Shown one piece after another: positions 1 to 12,300 of a DNA stretch of 64,000 nucleotides. The notes under the pieces were generated by a model that made no database searches, was not told the origin of the DNA, and saw only the letters and a list, made by a program, of their open reading frames with translations. The position numbers and the translations under genes were made by a program. How positions within the stretch are numbered: the stretch's first letter is position 1; every line of letters begins with the position of its first letter. This DNA is from Liquidambar formosana (Eukaryota; Streptophyta; Magnoliopsida; Saxifragales; Altingiaceae): positions 38,592,790 to 38,656,789 of the forward strand of contig CM077826.1 in the NCBI GenBank assembly GCA_039720395.1, in the 5' to 3' direction.

Positions 1-99
1 CATGCTGAGGCATAAACGTTTGTGTCACTGTCATACTATTATTACATAAAGAGAACCTTGTTTTCACTTCTTAATTTGTTACTCTAGATCAAGTTATGC

Positions 100-215
100 C
101 GAAGGCATGATAACTTAGTGGCATTTGCCTCACTTGTTAAGAGATCTCGGGTTCAAGCTTATAGAGAAGCATTGATTCTCATTTGTTGATATTAAGGGGG
201 GGTTAGGGGTAAGGG
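100..215 (+). repeat. tRNA-derived SINE-like element
   Basis: A box A-like stretch (TAGTGGCATTTG, 116-127) is followed about 23 bp later by a box B-like stretch (GGTTCAAGCT, 150-159). This is the internal RNA polymerase III promoter layout of plant tRNA-derived SINEs. A diverged relative lies at about 57090-57205 with the same order (tttgtctcatttgtta, then gggttcaaac, then a gatattaa tract). It lies in what is probably an intron of the UTP20-like gene. Ends and target-site duplication are not clear. Confidence 0.45.
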
Positions 216-806
216 TAGGTTCTATCAATTGGAATAAAATTTATGCCATCAACTCAAGACTACCTTAGATGTTTCTGCTTTGGAATTCTTGAGTTCTTGT
301 AAAAGAAGAGATTAATTAATTTTATTTTACTTTTTGGGAAAGGGGTGGGGGGTTGCATGTCACCCTTCCATTACACTCTTGCACAATAAGCACATACGAT
401 GGACACTATGTATGTGGACCAAATAGTGAACACCATGAACTGGTCATCAGTCACAAAGGAAGAAAGCTTTTCTATTTTAGTTTTATAATAATTTTTATAA
501 AATTCTTTGGTTTAATTTAGTGTGTTGGCTAGCGTTGGAAGTGTAAAACTGTGCTTTTTTTCAATAATATTTCCCTTCTATCTTTGGTTTCAAATTTTCT
601 CTTGGGGGCATTGTTGGCTTCATTTGTCTGAAATTTATGATTTGGGTCAGTGCTTATTAAGTCATAGTTATTGTTCTAGTCTGTTAATGGCCCCCTCAAG
701 GCCCTTCAAAAATCAAAATATTCTCTTTCCTGCTGTATTTCTAGTTCATTTTGTTTCCTAGTGCAATCTGACAATTTGCAATTTTGGGCTTTACTTTCTA
801 TTCCAG
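216..806 (+). other. probable intron of the UTP20-like gene
   Basis: This AT-rich stretch has no recognisable coding segment. It ends in a pyrimidine-rich tract and TTCCAG (801-806), a good splice acceptor for the exon that follows. The preceding exon is not visible, so the intron extends off the left edge. Confidence 0.5.
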
Positions 807-1063
807 ATGATGTCAAGCAATTAGCACAGGAAGTTTGTGAGAATATACGAAATACTTTAGGAATCCAGAATTTTGTACAAGTTTACAGCCAGATCAGGAA
901 GAATCTCAAGGCAAAGAGGGATAAAAGGAAACAAGCAGAAAAGCTTATGGCTGTTGTCAATCCTGTACGAAATGCCAAGAGGAAGCTGAGGATTGCGGCG
1001 AAACATCGAGTCAATAAGAAAAGGAAGATAATGACAATGAAAATTGGGAGATGGACACGTTGA
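807..1063 (+). CDS. UTP20: UTP20-like U3 snoRNP / small-subunit processome protein, last exon
   Basis: This exon encodes the very basic C-terminal end of a UTP20-type protein, the giant HEAT-repeat scaffold of the nucleolar 90S processome needed for 18S rRNA maturation. After acceptor TTCCAG the frame reads DDVKQLAQEV, then NFVQVYSQIRKNLKAKRDKR, KLMAVVNP and RNAKRKLRIAAKHR, ending in a KKRKI nuclear-localisation-like tail and TGA at 1061-1063. These segments match the conserved plant UTP20 C-terminus as I remember it. Only about 85 codons of a protein that is normally above 2,500 residues are present; the rest lies to the left of the window. The first two bases complete a codon begun in the previous exon. 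The open frame continues leftwards to 761, but I judge that to be intron because of the strong acceptor. Confidence 0.85.
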
Positions 1064-1410
1064 AATGTAGAAGGGATGAGATAACCCCAGACATGCAATC
1101 CCTAATTCTGAACAGGCATTTATATTGCCTTGCCTCTGATGATGCGCTTGCCTACATTGTTGAGTGACTTGAAAGCCTACATTTATTGATGGATTTCTCG
1201 ATGGGCTTGCCTGTCTACTGATGTGAGTTTTCTGTCAATGAGCAGAAGTGCAGAACCCAGCATGAGCAATGCTGTGAAGCATACTTATGGGAGAAGGCAC
1301 GTGAGCTGAAGTTGGTCACAACGTCAGCAGGATATGGGCAAAGTGGATACGATGAGTAGTCTGGCGACGGCAGCTAAGATGCTAACAGTCTGCTGTCATA
1401 TGCATTTGTT

Positions 1411-1416
1411 AATAAA
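1411..1416 (+). terminator. candidate poly(A) signal of the UTP20-like gene
   Basis: AATAAA lies about 350 nt after the stop codon and is the first canonical signal downstream. The stretch 1064-1410 has no other gene-like content and is probably the 3' UTR. Confidence 0.45.
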
Positions 1417-2700
1417 CCTCAATATATTATAAATGGAAAATGTCAATTTTGGTCGTCTGATGTTTTTCGAGAGTTTCGGAAGTGAGAAATTCGAGAATTT
1501 CCTTTTGTTAGTAATTGTTGAAGTCTGCCATGCAGATAGGTCCACCATGTTCTCAAAAATGTAATGACTTTTCCCCATCTCTCCCCTTCTCAAACTTATT
1601 GGAAGGCTGTATGTGCCATTGGTCTCAACATACTAATTTCAAGCATTCTAGCTTGTTAGTTGTTTATTTAGTATTATAATTGTTGATAGTTAGTATAGCT
1701 TGGTCACATCAACTTCCTTTTTTCTATGCTTTTTCCATGCACTTCAGAATATATAGGACAAGACAAAAGTATTCTTGTGCTTTTCTTCTAATTCGGTTGA
1801 TTGGGTTGTGAGACGAAGTACTTTCAGATATGGGGCTTCGTTTTAAGGCTTGCTTTCCACGCCCAATTTTAATGAAACTTTTTATTACAATTTTACCCTT
1901 GTATGAATTTACATTTAAGGACATAGATAATAAATAAAAAAAAAATGAATAAAAAATGAAAATCCTTCTCCCTCCACCCCAGACCAAAACAATACCCCAT
2001 AGACCTCACCCTAACCACAAATTCTTGAAGCCGACTAGCCAAGTAATTTGTGAATGTTTCCTACATATATTTTGAGTAATTGTTGTTCAATTGGAATCTA
2101 CCAACAAAAAGGTGCGTATTCTAGTATTCAAAGTTTGTTTTTAGCATTTCTTATCGCTGCTGGTTTGCATTCCATTTTGTTCTGAAAAATGGGACATGCT
2201 TAATAAGTTGGGAGATTAAAAAACCGAGCACATCACATATGTTCGGTTTTCCAAGTCCGAACATATTAATAGAGCCCCCTTTCAGTCAAAACAAATTTAG
2301 TTGTTTACCTGTGTAGAGACTTGAAGGGTCTTTATGAGCCAATAAATGAGATTGAAAGATGGTAACCTGTCTGAGAGGATGAAAGAAGAGATTGCATGAG
2401 TCATTTGATGGCAAATTTTATTTTGGTTGTTGCATTTTGATGGACTATATCTTCTGCTGTGTAGAGAGAGACTAGAAAAATGACGGTAAATGGGGTCATT
2501 GTAGGCAATGCCAGTGTGGAGATGATTTCCAGTGATCTTGGCACCGATGTTCACCAACACCCCCCCCCCCCCCCTCTCTCTCTCCCTTCTTTTGTGTAAT
2601 TTGTAAGGCACGTGTGGGTTGATTTTTATTAGGTCCGTATATTTGGGATGGATCTGGACAAGGGAATATGCCGCAGGCATAATGCATATATGTCTACCAT
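1417..2700. other. intergenic, no gene seen
   Basis: I see no coding frame with recognisable content on either strand. A C-run followed by CT repeats lies at about 2559-2584. The rest is unremarkable AT-rich DNA. Confidence 0.5.
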
Positions 2701-2715
2701 TAGGCTTTTTTTCTT

Positions 2716-2930
2716 TCTTTTTTTTTTTTTTTTTGAAAGAAATAGATAGTTATTAAGAAATAAAATAACATTTACATGGTATAAAAGGAATATTACTTTA
2801 ATCTTCTTGATTAATTGACCACCCAAATTTACAATGCAATCAACAACCTTGTTAGCTTGCCTAAATACATGCCTGGTCAAAGCTAGAGGTCCCAAATATA
2901 TTGACAAAGGTTAGCAATGCTTCAATAATG
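2716..2930 (-). mobile_element. LINE 3'-end remnant (RNase H tail plus poly-A), antisense
   Basis: A T-run at about 2716-2734 reads as a poly(A) tail on the minus strand. Just upstream of it on that strand a frame reads RHVFRQANKVVDCIVNLGG. This resembles the HVxRxxNxxADxLANLG end of the RNase H domain found at the C-terminus of plant L1-type LINE ORF2 proteins. No further intact coding sequence is seen, so this is a 5'-truncated, decayed copy. Confidence 0.55.
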
Positions 2931-3164
2931 TCAAATAGTTTCACATATCACATTGATTAACTTCAATTGGAAGTCGTCTTAATCCCTTCCTGGCTTGCCA
3001 TAATTAAACCGTCCTAAGAGCAAAGCATTCTACCTTCACTTTATAAGGAGTTCTTGCATCACTAGAGCGCTTTTATAGGATGGATAGGGAGCCTAACCTA
3101 TGAGCAAAGTTATTTTAGAGAAAGAAAATGCTAGTTTACCTCGGATCTAGATTTGGTAATGATT

Positions 3165-3195
3165 ATTATTATTAAAAATTAAAAATTAAAAATTA
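3165..3195. repeat. short AAAATTA tandem repeat
   Basis: Repeated attaaaa/attaaaaatt units form a short low-complexity tract in non-coding DNA. Confidence 0.5.
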
Positions 3196-3567
3196 ACATC
3201 ACCGGTATAAGAGGATCGTGATACGGCAGCGCAAGGAAACCATTACCTTTTCATTCTAATCGTCCATTGATTTTCTTGTGCCGACGCGTTGTAATCTTTT
3301 AAAACTAGCATGGTGATGTGTTTTTCCTTCTTCTTTTTTTTTTTTTTCTTTTTTTTCCGAAACCATGACCAAATCCAGATCCGTTTATCTTTACCTTGTG
3401 GGACCACATCATTTGGGTAAAAGAATTAAAATAAAACATTTAGAGAAAGAGTGAATTAATGAGAATTAATAATTTGCTTTGGAGGGAGATTTTTAATGGA
3501 AATTAATTATTTAACTTAAAGGGAGAGGATATTTCTTAAATATTGACGGGGAGGGCAGGGAGAGAAA

Positions 3568-3677
3568 TGGGTCACTATAATATATGACCTTTAGGTAGAA
3601 ATTTTGATGGGCTATTATATTAGAGGGTTAATATATGACCGTTCAGTGGGAATTTTGCTGGGCTGTTATATTAGAGA
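3568..3677. repeat. imperfect tandem duplication, about 55-60 bp
   Basis: Two adjacent units share atatatgacc, gtgggaatttt/gtagaaatttt, and tgatgggct or tgctgggct followed by ttatattagag. No coding content is visible. Confidence 0.4.
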
Positions 3678-4097
3678 GAGATATGAGTGATTAATTACAC
3701 TCTATTTATTATTATTATTTTTTTGTTGGAGCGGTTATTACATTTTAGAAATAGTAAATAGGCCGATGAATGACTATTAGGTTTAGTGGCATATCCAACC
3801 CTAATAAGGATGTGGTTCTATAGAAGTTTTGTTAGAATAAATAAATAAATAACTTAGAGGAAAGAAAAATGATTTCGGGTGAACGTAAAGGGGCAAAGTA
3901 TGATTTACCCCAACCTACAAAGGTATTGCAAATGAGAAAAGATTGTGAATCAAGAATTATAGAGTTTGAGTCTCTGTTTTCTTATTATTGGATACATGGA
4001 TTTATGGATGATTTTTGCATAATGGGGATTAATTTGGGTCCAACCAACACTTGGGATACCCGTTTATTAAATCCAAAAAAAAAAAAAAGATAAAGAG

Positions 4098-4345
4098 ACA
4101 AAGTTATTGCTACCATATAAAGTACTCTAAGCTTCTACTAAGTTTACAATTTTTAAGAATTTATGAAAAATATAAAAGATTTCGATGAAAACTAATCACG
4201 TAATTAAAAAAATATCATTCTAAGAAATTTCGTAGAATAACGTTTTTACAAAATATGTCATTTAAGTAAATTTTTTGGTTATTTTCCATAAAACATTCTA
4301 TAAAAATGAAACAAAAAATTGTAAATAATTAAAAAAATCCACTTA
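4098..4345. repeat. partial MITE related to the foldback element at 60900-61298
   Basis: The run from TTATTGCTACCATATAAAG through AGTACTCTAAGC to a gtcatttaagtaaatttttt tract follows the left half of the 60900-61298 foldback element in the same order. No right arm was found, so this looks like a half or decayed copy. Confidence 0.45.
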
Positions 4346-4589
4346 AATATAGGTTTAACTCCATTTTAATTTTTAATCGTATTTATGTTTCATGCCGGCG
4401 GGATTGTACCGTTTGTATGGGAAAAAAAAAAAAAAAAAGGCAATTAAAGAGGAGAGGGCACGTGGCAGTGCCATGTAAGCTTCCGGTGAGCGCGGGATTC
4501 GGAATTTAAGACTTCTGCAAGCGTTTGCATAACGCATATCAGCATATGTAACGGACATTTCGTTTGGCATTCTCTTCCTCTCCTCAAAC

Positions 4590-4800
4590 ATTGGCTCACG
4601 CAGAGAGGAGAGGGAGAGAGAGAGAGACAGAGAGAGACAGCTTCTTCTTCTTCTTCTTGCCCATTGATGCCAAACCATCACCATTAAGCAGAGCCAAGAG
4701 GTTAATTCTTCGTTCATTCATTCTCTCTCCTCAAGCAATTCTTGAATCGATAGACGTGGGTTTTCCCCAGTTTCCCATTTGCAGGGGAGCCAAGAGGGGT
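4590..4800 (+). promoter_or_regulatory. probable 5' UTR / transcription start region of the NIPA gene
   Basis: A GA-rich tract (4600-4640) followed by a CTT-rich tract is the kind of purine/pyrimidine leader common at plant transcription starts. It lies about 0.5 kb upstream of the first NIPA coding exon. Possible splice donors occur near 4699 and 4799, so a 5'-UTR intron is likely. I saw no convincing TATA box. Confidence 0.35.
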
Positions 4801-5244
4801 ATTTTTTTTTATTCATCTCTTGCTATATATGTATAAATTTATGTGTGTATTTTTTTTTCCCCTCTTTGTTGGAATTTTGATGTGTGGATTGGATGTAGGA
4901 ATTGGGATTGGAGAGAACTTGGCTCTGCTTAACTTGAATTTTCTCTCTCTCTCTCTCTTTAAATCCTATCACTGTTTTATCCTCAAGCCCATGTTTACAT
5001 CAGTGTCATATAAACCAATTCTTAAAATGAGGGAGGAGGCTTTTTAGCCAGATATTTGCAGAGAACCAACTGGGTATTTCTTGTTTCACTTATATATATA
5101 TATATATATATATTTATTTATTTATTTATTTATTTTGTTATTTTGTTATTTGTTTCTCATTGTGTATTTTGTATTGGATGTAGGGACTTGAGTTGGAGAA
5201 CTTGGGGATTTTTTTTTTTTCCCTTTTTTTTCTTTCTATCTCTA

Positions 5245-8200
5245 ATGCAGATATCAACTGATAATGTTCATGGACTTGTGTTGGCCCTTTCTTCCAGCAT
5301 TTTTATCGGGTCAAGCTTTATTGTTAAGAAGAAAGGTCTAAACAAAGCAAGGGATACTGGAATCAGAGCAGGTTTGATTCTCTTTGTCTCTTATTATTAC
5401 TGGAAATGATGGGAAGATATTTCACGATTTGGTCAGTTTAAAATGATCTTTTTTGGTTGATACAATGATCTGTGGCTCCTTCATGATCAGGTTCGGGAGG
5501 CTATTCATACTTGTACCAACCTTGGTGGTGGGCTGGGATGATAACTAGTAAGTTTAATAATTCTTTAACTCGTATTTGAACAAACCTTTTACATAACCTT
5601 TTGTTTTTTGGTGGGTATTTTGTATATTTTTCTTGAATAATAAATGATGATTAAAAGACCGTACTGTCAGAATCCCCATTCACTTTTTCTTTTCTTTTTT
5701 TTTTTTTCTTTTTCTTTTTTTTTTCTTTTTTTTTGTTTTGTTTTGGGAGATTCATTTAAGTTTACTCTCTTACGTGCAGAATAAATAAACGAATTGTACT
5801 AATTTTGGCCAATTGATACCTAAAAGTGACTGTTTTCGATATCTTGCATCAACTATTCATAAAGTTGGGGAGATCAGGAAAGACATTCCCATAGAATTAG
5901 AGCAGGGTGGATGAAGTGGAGAAATGCATCTAGAGTGCTAAGTGACAATAGAATTACCTATCAAGTTAGTAGGAAAATTTTACAAGACGGTTGTAAGACT
6001 GGCATACTTTATCATACTCAATGTTGAGCACTTAAGAAACAACATGCGTAGAAAATGATTGTAATGGAGATGAAGAAGTTTAGATGGATAAGTGTAATAT
6101 TAGGAAAGATAAAATAAAAAACGAATGCATTTGTGAGAAGGTAAGAGCGGTACCAATTGAAGAGAAAATGAGGGAAAATCATTTAAGGTAGTAGATTCAC
6201 GTGCAGTGAAGACCTAGGAATGCACCTTTACATAACTTGATTCAAGTCAATGTCCTTAAAAGTACAAGAGGAAGGCCTAGAATAAAGAGGCTACAGCTGG
6301 TGGGAAAGGACATATGTGCTAACGATTTAACAGTGAATACGGCCCTTAATAGGACTGAATGGTGTAAAAGGATTCGTGTAGCCGACCTGAGTTGACTGAG
6401 TTTTAGACGGTGAACTATGTAACTTTCTCACGAGCTTTTGAATACTTGTTATCAACTTGCATTTGATTCCAATAATTTCCCGCTTGTATGTTGTGAAACT
6501 TGCATAATACATTCCAAATTAAGGTTATCTCCTTGTCTACTAAGTAGTTCTACCTATTTTACAAGGGAATTTCAGTAATGCTAAAATAGTTAATGTCTTT
6601 TCATAGGGATTTTGACATTTTACTAGTACATATCTCCTTAAATTTTATTTAATCTAATTTACCTATGGTGAACAAGCTATGTTTAGAATTGTGTTTGCTC
6701 AAGATGAGTTGTAAAATTTCTATATCAAAATTTTTCGAGTTTATGAATAATGGTAACTAAGGTTGCATATAAAAAGGGCCAAGTCTTCATATTTTTCAAT
6801 TTTGAATAGACTTGGGTTGGATTGTTGGAACCTGATATAATACTATTGAAAAAAGTTAGACCACTGGTGGCTAGTAGGTGTAGGAAGAATTTAATCAAGA
6901 ACTTTCAAAAGGAAAGGGGAAGATTTTGGAGGATCCTAGGTTGAGTTTGAAGGAGTTTGCTAGATTCTTATTATCTCTTAATTCTCGTAGTGAAGAAGGG
7001 AGGGGTGGGGATTGAGGGGATTGATTGGTGTCCTATTTTTTCCTTGGATGCTGAGAGACTTAGATGCCTTTTGAGGTCTTGGAAATCTGAGATGCCATTT
7101 TTGAGATGGTTAAGGAGAGAGCTCCAAGACCTGATGGTACTATTGATGAGTTTCATGCCATTGACTATTAATAATTGTACCAATTCTACTTTTATTGTTC
7201 CAATTCCTAATAGATCCATGAACATAATTGATCATAGACCCATTAGTTTGGTGTGTAGACTTTATAAAGTCATTGCTATAATTCTCTCAAAGCATCTTAG
7301 AGTGATTATTCACTACTACTTCCTAGGCTCATAGCACTTTTGTGAAAGATAAACAAATCCTGGATGTCGTTCTTGTTGCTAGTTAGTTGGTGGAGGAATA
7401 TAGAAAATTTAAAAAGGAAGGGGTTATTTTCAAAGTAAACTTTGAAAATGCATATGATCATGTAGATTGAGATTTTCTTGATTTTGTGCTTCTCAATAAA
7501 AGCTTTGGTGATGGGGACCTCACTCTTGGTAATGTGCTTGTTCGTAACAAGGCCTTAACTGGGAAGTGGCTTTGGAGATTTCCTAAGGAATGCAACTTCC
7601 TATGGCATTTGGTGATTAAGAGTACATATGGTTTTCAAGATACTGGGTGTGATACTAATGTGGCTGTTAGAAAAATTTATCATTGCCCTTGGAAGTTCAT
7701 TTCTCAAAGATACACAAATTCTTCCAGCTATCCTAGATTCATTGTTGGCAATGGATCTAAGATTCATTTTTGGGAAGACTTGGGGATTTTATTGAATTTA
7801 TAGATCTATTAATCTTCTCATTAGTGAATTCGTGGTTCAATCGACTAGGTCCTACTGTATTTACTAGAATTTCAACTTTATCAAAAATCTTAATGACCAT
7901 GAAATTTCTAACCTTGCTTCAATCCTTAGTATCCTTGGCGATGTGTTCATATCTTCTTCCTTTCTAGATGTTATTGCTTGGAGAACAAAGGCTGGTTCTC
8001 TTCTAAATATTTTCTTCTTTCACTTCTTGGGTTAGATATTCATTCCTCAATTTTGCTGGTTAAAATTTTTGGAATTCCAAAACTTTCCATAAGGTGAAAT
8101 CTTTTTCTTGATTGGTGGCTCATAAGAAAATTAGTACTAATGAGTAATGACAATGTAGAAGCAGTAGTGAGACTATTGACCATTTATTTATTCATTGATC

Positions 8201-9231
8201 CTTTGCCTCTTGGATTTGGAGGAAACTCCTCAAGATATGTGGTGTGATTTGGATGGTTCCTCAGGATGTTGTATCTTTGGGGCCCATTTCCCCTTATGGT
8301 TTTGGTAGATCTGATAGAGGCAAGGTTTTATGGTCTCGTTTGACAAAGGCCATCTTTTGGGTTATGTAGCTGGAAAGAAATGCTCATCTTTTGAGGAAAA
8401 ATCTCCCTCTAAGGAGTTAGTTTGGGACAGAATTATATGCATTGCTTCCTTATAGGCTTCGATTTCTAAAGAGTTTAGCGGTATCTTGTTAGGGAGAATT
8501 ATGAAGAATGGGATTGCTTTATGCTCGCTAATTAGGGAGATAATCTCTCTTAGGTCCCTATAGAGCCCTCCTCCTAGTAGATTTATCAAAATTTCACAGG
8601 GGATCTCTTGGAATCCAGACCAATTAGCTATTGGAGGGGTCTTTAGAAATTTTAGGGGAGATATTGTTTATTTGCTTTCTCTTCCTTTTAGCGAAGGGTT
8701 TTCTTTAAAAGCTGAATTATTGGCTCACTTGGAAGGGTTGAGGGAAGATTTTGGATTGAGAATTTCTCATTTGATTGTTGAGGGTGATTTGTCTATGGTT
8801 ATTAGAAAAGTGAGAACCAAGAGCCTTGCAGTTTAGAAGTTTGCTAATATTCTAGGGAAAGTCTTGGACGTAGCGGATCTTCTTCAAGTGTAGTCGAATT
8901 GGGTAGCCAGAACAGCTTATGAGAAAGTTGGTGATCTTGCTTAGAGGGGAGCATTAACTTTATAATCTTTTAGAGGGCTTTTTTTTTTTTTTTTTTTTTT
9001 TCCCTCCATAAGGCTGTTTTTGTTTTGGCTTGTTGATTTATCCATCATTTTTGTCCTGAGATGTATATTTTTGCAGTTTTGTTGGAGGAATCCTCTTCCT
9101 TTCTTTTTTCTTGATTAATAATTTTTTTAATCAAATATATATACATATATATATATATAGGATACATAGGATTAGGATATATATATATATACACACATAT
9201 ATGTATATTTTTAATCAAATACATACATACA

Positions 9232-9265
<34 letters not shown>

Positions 9266-9279
9266 GATACATAAAAATA

Positions 9280-9310
<31 letters not shown>

Positions 9311-12300
9311 TTTGACAGAAGTTGTGCCCTTTGATCCTAACCCTCTATATTAAAAGACAAATCCTACCACCCAGATTAGACAACACATGTTAAAATTCAA
9401 AATATATTAATAGGAGTGACTTGTTGAAGTTACATGAAAGTCCTAGAATATTGAAATTTGAAACCATAGGCAAAAATGCCATGAATATTTAGCTGAACCT
9501 TGGTGTCAACAACGGATATAAGGATTTATTTTAATGTGTCTTTGCAATTATTACTTTGATTGTTAATACTAGTGTTCCTTATTCATGAAAGTGATTTGGT
9601 TCAATGTGATTAGGAAAAGATAAGGCTACATATTCATTCTTATATTTTCTTATGGTGAATTCTGCCTGAAAGTACAAAAACAACTGGCTCAATTTTCAGC
9701 AACACCCAACACCCGAGTAGTTATTTTCCCCTCAGTAAACATCATGAGTTACACAAAGCAAATTATACTAAGGTCAAGTATCGTGAGAATGGGGAAAAAA
9801 AAAAGTCATTTTAATTTTCAACTACTGAAAAAAATTGGTTATAACTTTTACTATGTTCGAACATTTTTAAGGTTTTGGTAAGCTCTCCTAAATTGTGTTA
9901 TTTTCTCACAGAAATCCATCACTCAAGGTTAAGTTTTAAAAAACTTGACCCGAGGCAAGACAAGCCAAAAATGCCCCAGGGCTATTAAAAAAAATAAATA
10001 AATAAATAAAAAATAAGGGCAGGACTCCTATGCATGCAACCTTTCCTTCTTATATATGCCCAATGCATGTGAGGCACACCTTTGGCGCCCCATGGTTATA
10101 GGAATACCCCTCATGAGACCAAATTGCAACTTTTAAGAGAAACAACTCTTTTCATTTGGTAAAGTAACCACAGTCAGTTTAAAGGTTGACTGATTGAGTA
10201 AAAACTAAAAACCTAAGTTAAGTAGCCACATGGCTAGCTAGCAAATGCAACTATGACAGCTTAAGGAAAAGATGATTGACTGATGATGGTGACGAAAACT
10301 ATTCGCGCTGTTCACCTCCAAGAACATAACTTATTTGAATTTAGATTGTATAAATATTTTATATCTTGGTTGGTTGGACCATAAAAGACAATAGTAAGTT
10401 TGTAGTGCAATATATTATATTTAAATTTTTTTTTTTATAATGCTTCAATTATATGTTTATAGGCCTAGATTATATTTAAAATTTTTGAAACTAGGTCACT
10501 TTTTTTAATAAATATTACTTGTCATGAATTTTTTTCAGTAATTTTAGATATCAATAATTTTTTTACTATATATATATATATATTAAAAACCTATAGGGAT
10601 TACTCCCCAAACCTCGAGGCTTATGCCTCACCCCATGAGAGGAAAAACACCCCGCCTTGTGTCCACTCCTTTTAAAACATTGTTATTATGCATGTGTTGG
10701 GATTAACACCTGTATTAGGTTTTGTCCTGCATATTTTTTTATAGTAAAGGTCCAATGAGCTATAAATTTTTGCTAAATTATTTTTCTCCCATTTATTTTG
10801 GTTTTATTTATTATGCATGAGAGAATTCAATTTTGTAAGATTTCTTCTTGGTTTATTGTAACGCTGAGTTCATATGCTTTTATAGTGATTGTTGGGGAGA
10901 TAGCCAATTTTGCTGCTTATGCTTATGCTCCTGCAATTCTTGTAACTCCCTTGGGAGCTCTAAGTATTATTTTCAGGTATGGCACAAGATAGCATTGTAT
11001 CCAACATTCAGGAAAAGTTTTTTTTTTTTTTTTTTTTTTTTTCCTTCTAATTATAACACATACCCACAGACTGAAGAAATTTTTGTTTCATTCAGTGCAG
11101 TGCTAGCTCATTTTATTTTGAAGGAGAAATTGCATATCTTTGGTGTGCTTGGCTGTGTTCTCTGTGTGGTGGGTTCTACCAGTATTGTTTTACATGCTCC
11201 ACAGGAGAAAGATATCGAATCTGTTAAGGAAGTATGGTACCTAGCCACAGAGCCAGGTACCTAAAGAGTTATAATGTAGTTTCTTCATGTATTGCTTCTA
11301 TCAGATAGCCTAGTGGTTTCAGGTTACTTGGTGTAAATGATATGTATGAAGTTGTTAGAATTTCAATGCTTTTGTACATTTATGTTCCAGATTGAAAAAT
11401 AATTCATCTATTTATTTATTTTTAAATTGTGAAGAAATTAAGAAACATTCTGTTTATTGTGTATCAAAGTAGCTGAACTAAGAGAGTGGTTTGAGTTTGA
11501 TAAACTAATGAGTGGTGGTTCTCGTGAGTGTTAACCGTTAACAATACTTTTACGAGAATATTTAAGTATAATAGATTATTAGAGAGCACTGGAGATGTTA
11601 GTGTATTCTGAACTACTTAGTGCTCACTTTAAAAACTTGTTTCTAGTATACTGTAATAGTGTCATATCCTCACTACTATTTATGAGATAATAATACATGA
11701 AAGGAAGTCAGGGACATCATCAGGCAAGGATGTAAAACAAAACATGCTTTTCAGGCTTAGCTCAAGATTGGCTTGATAAGAGGCCTATTTGAACTTGTCT
11801 GTAAGATGAACAAGCCATGCTCAATCTTATTTTTGAGTTCATTAATTATTGGGTTAGGCTCAAGAAGAAAACTTCTTGGCTCGATAGTCCCATTAACACT
11901 TTAGATAGCATTCATGAGATAAACAAGCCAAGATCAATCTTATTTTGTTTCTTGTTAATTTATTGAGCCAAGCCCAACCAACCTACTACTTGACTCAAGT
12001 CGTTTACAGCCCTATCATCATGTTTGAAAAATAGGCCAGTCCATAAATTCTGCTTTCTTTTTTTCTCTTTTTTTTTTGGGTAAGTGCTTTCTTAATATTA
12101 GTGTACATATCATCTTGGTTGCAGTTTCTTTATTTTACATTAAAAGACATGCATCCCTTGGTTGGTCAAACTAACAAAAAAATTCGTGTTATAAACAGGT
12201 TTCATTGTATACACTTGCATAGTTTTGATTTTGGTTCTCATCCTCATTTTCCGGCTTGTACCGCGGTATGGAGAAAGTCATATGATCATTTATGTCGGAA

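Larger units (their letters stand above)
5548..10885 (+). other. NIPA intron 2, 5.3 kb, filled with LINE debris
   Basis: The donor GTAAGT at 5548 and acceptor TATAG at 10881-10885 bound this intron. It holds an RTE-type LINE tail, an L1-type LINE region, TA and ATAC microsatellites at about 9136-9312, and otherwise AT-rich sequence (9313-10885) with no gene. The flanking exons keep phase across it. Confidence 0.8.

Noticed and set aside
761..806. N-terminal extension of the UTP20 exon
   Set aside because: It begins without ATG, reads through a pyrimidine tract ending in TTCCAG and does not look like UTP20; it is intron.
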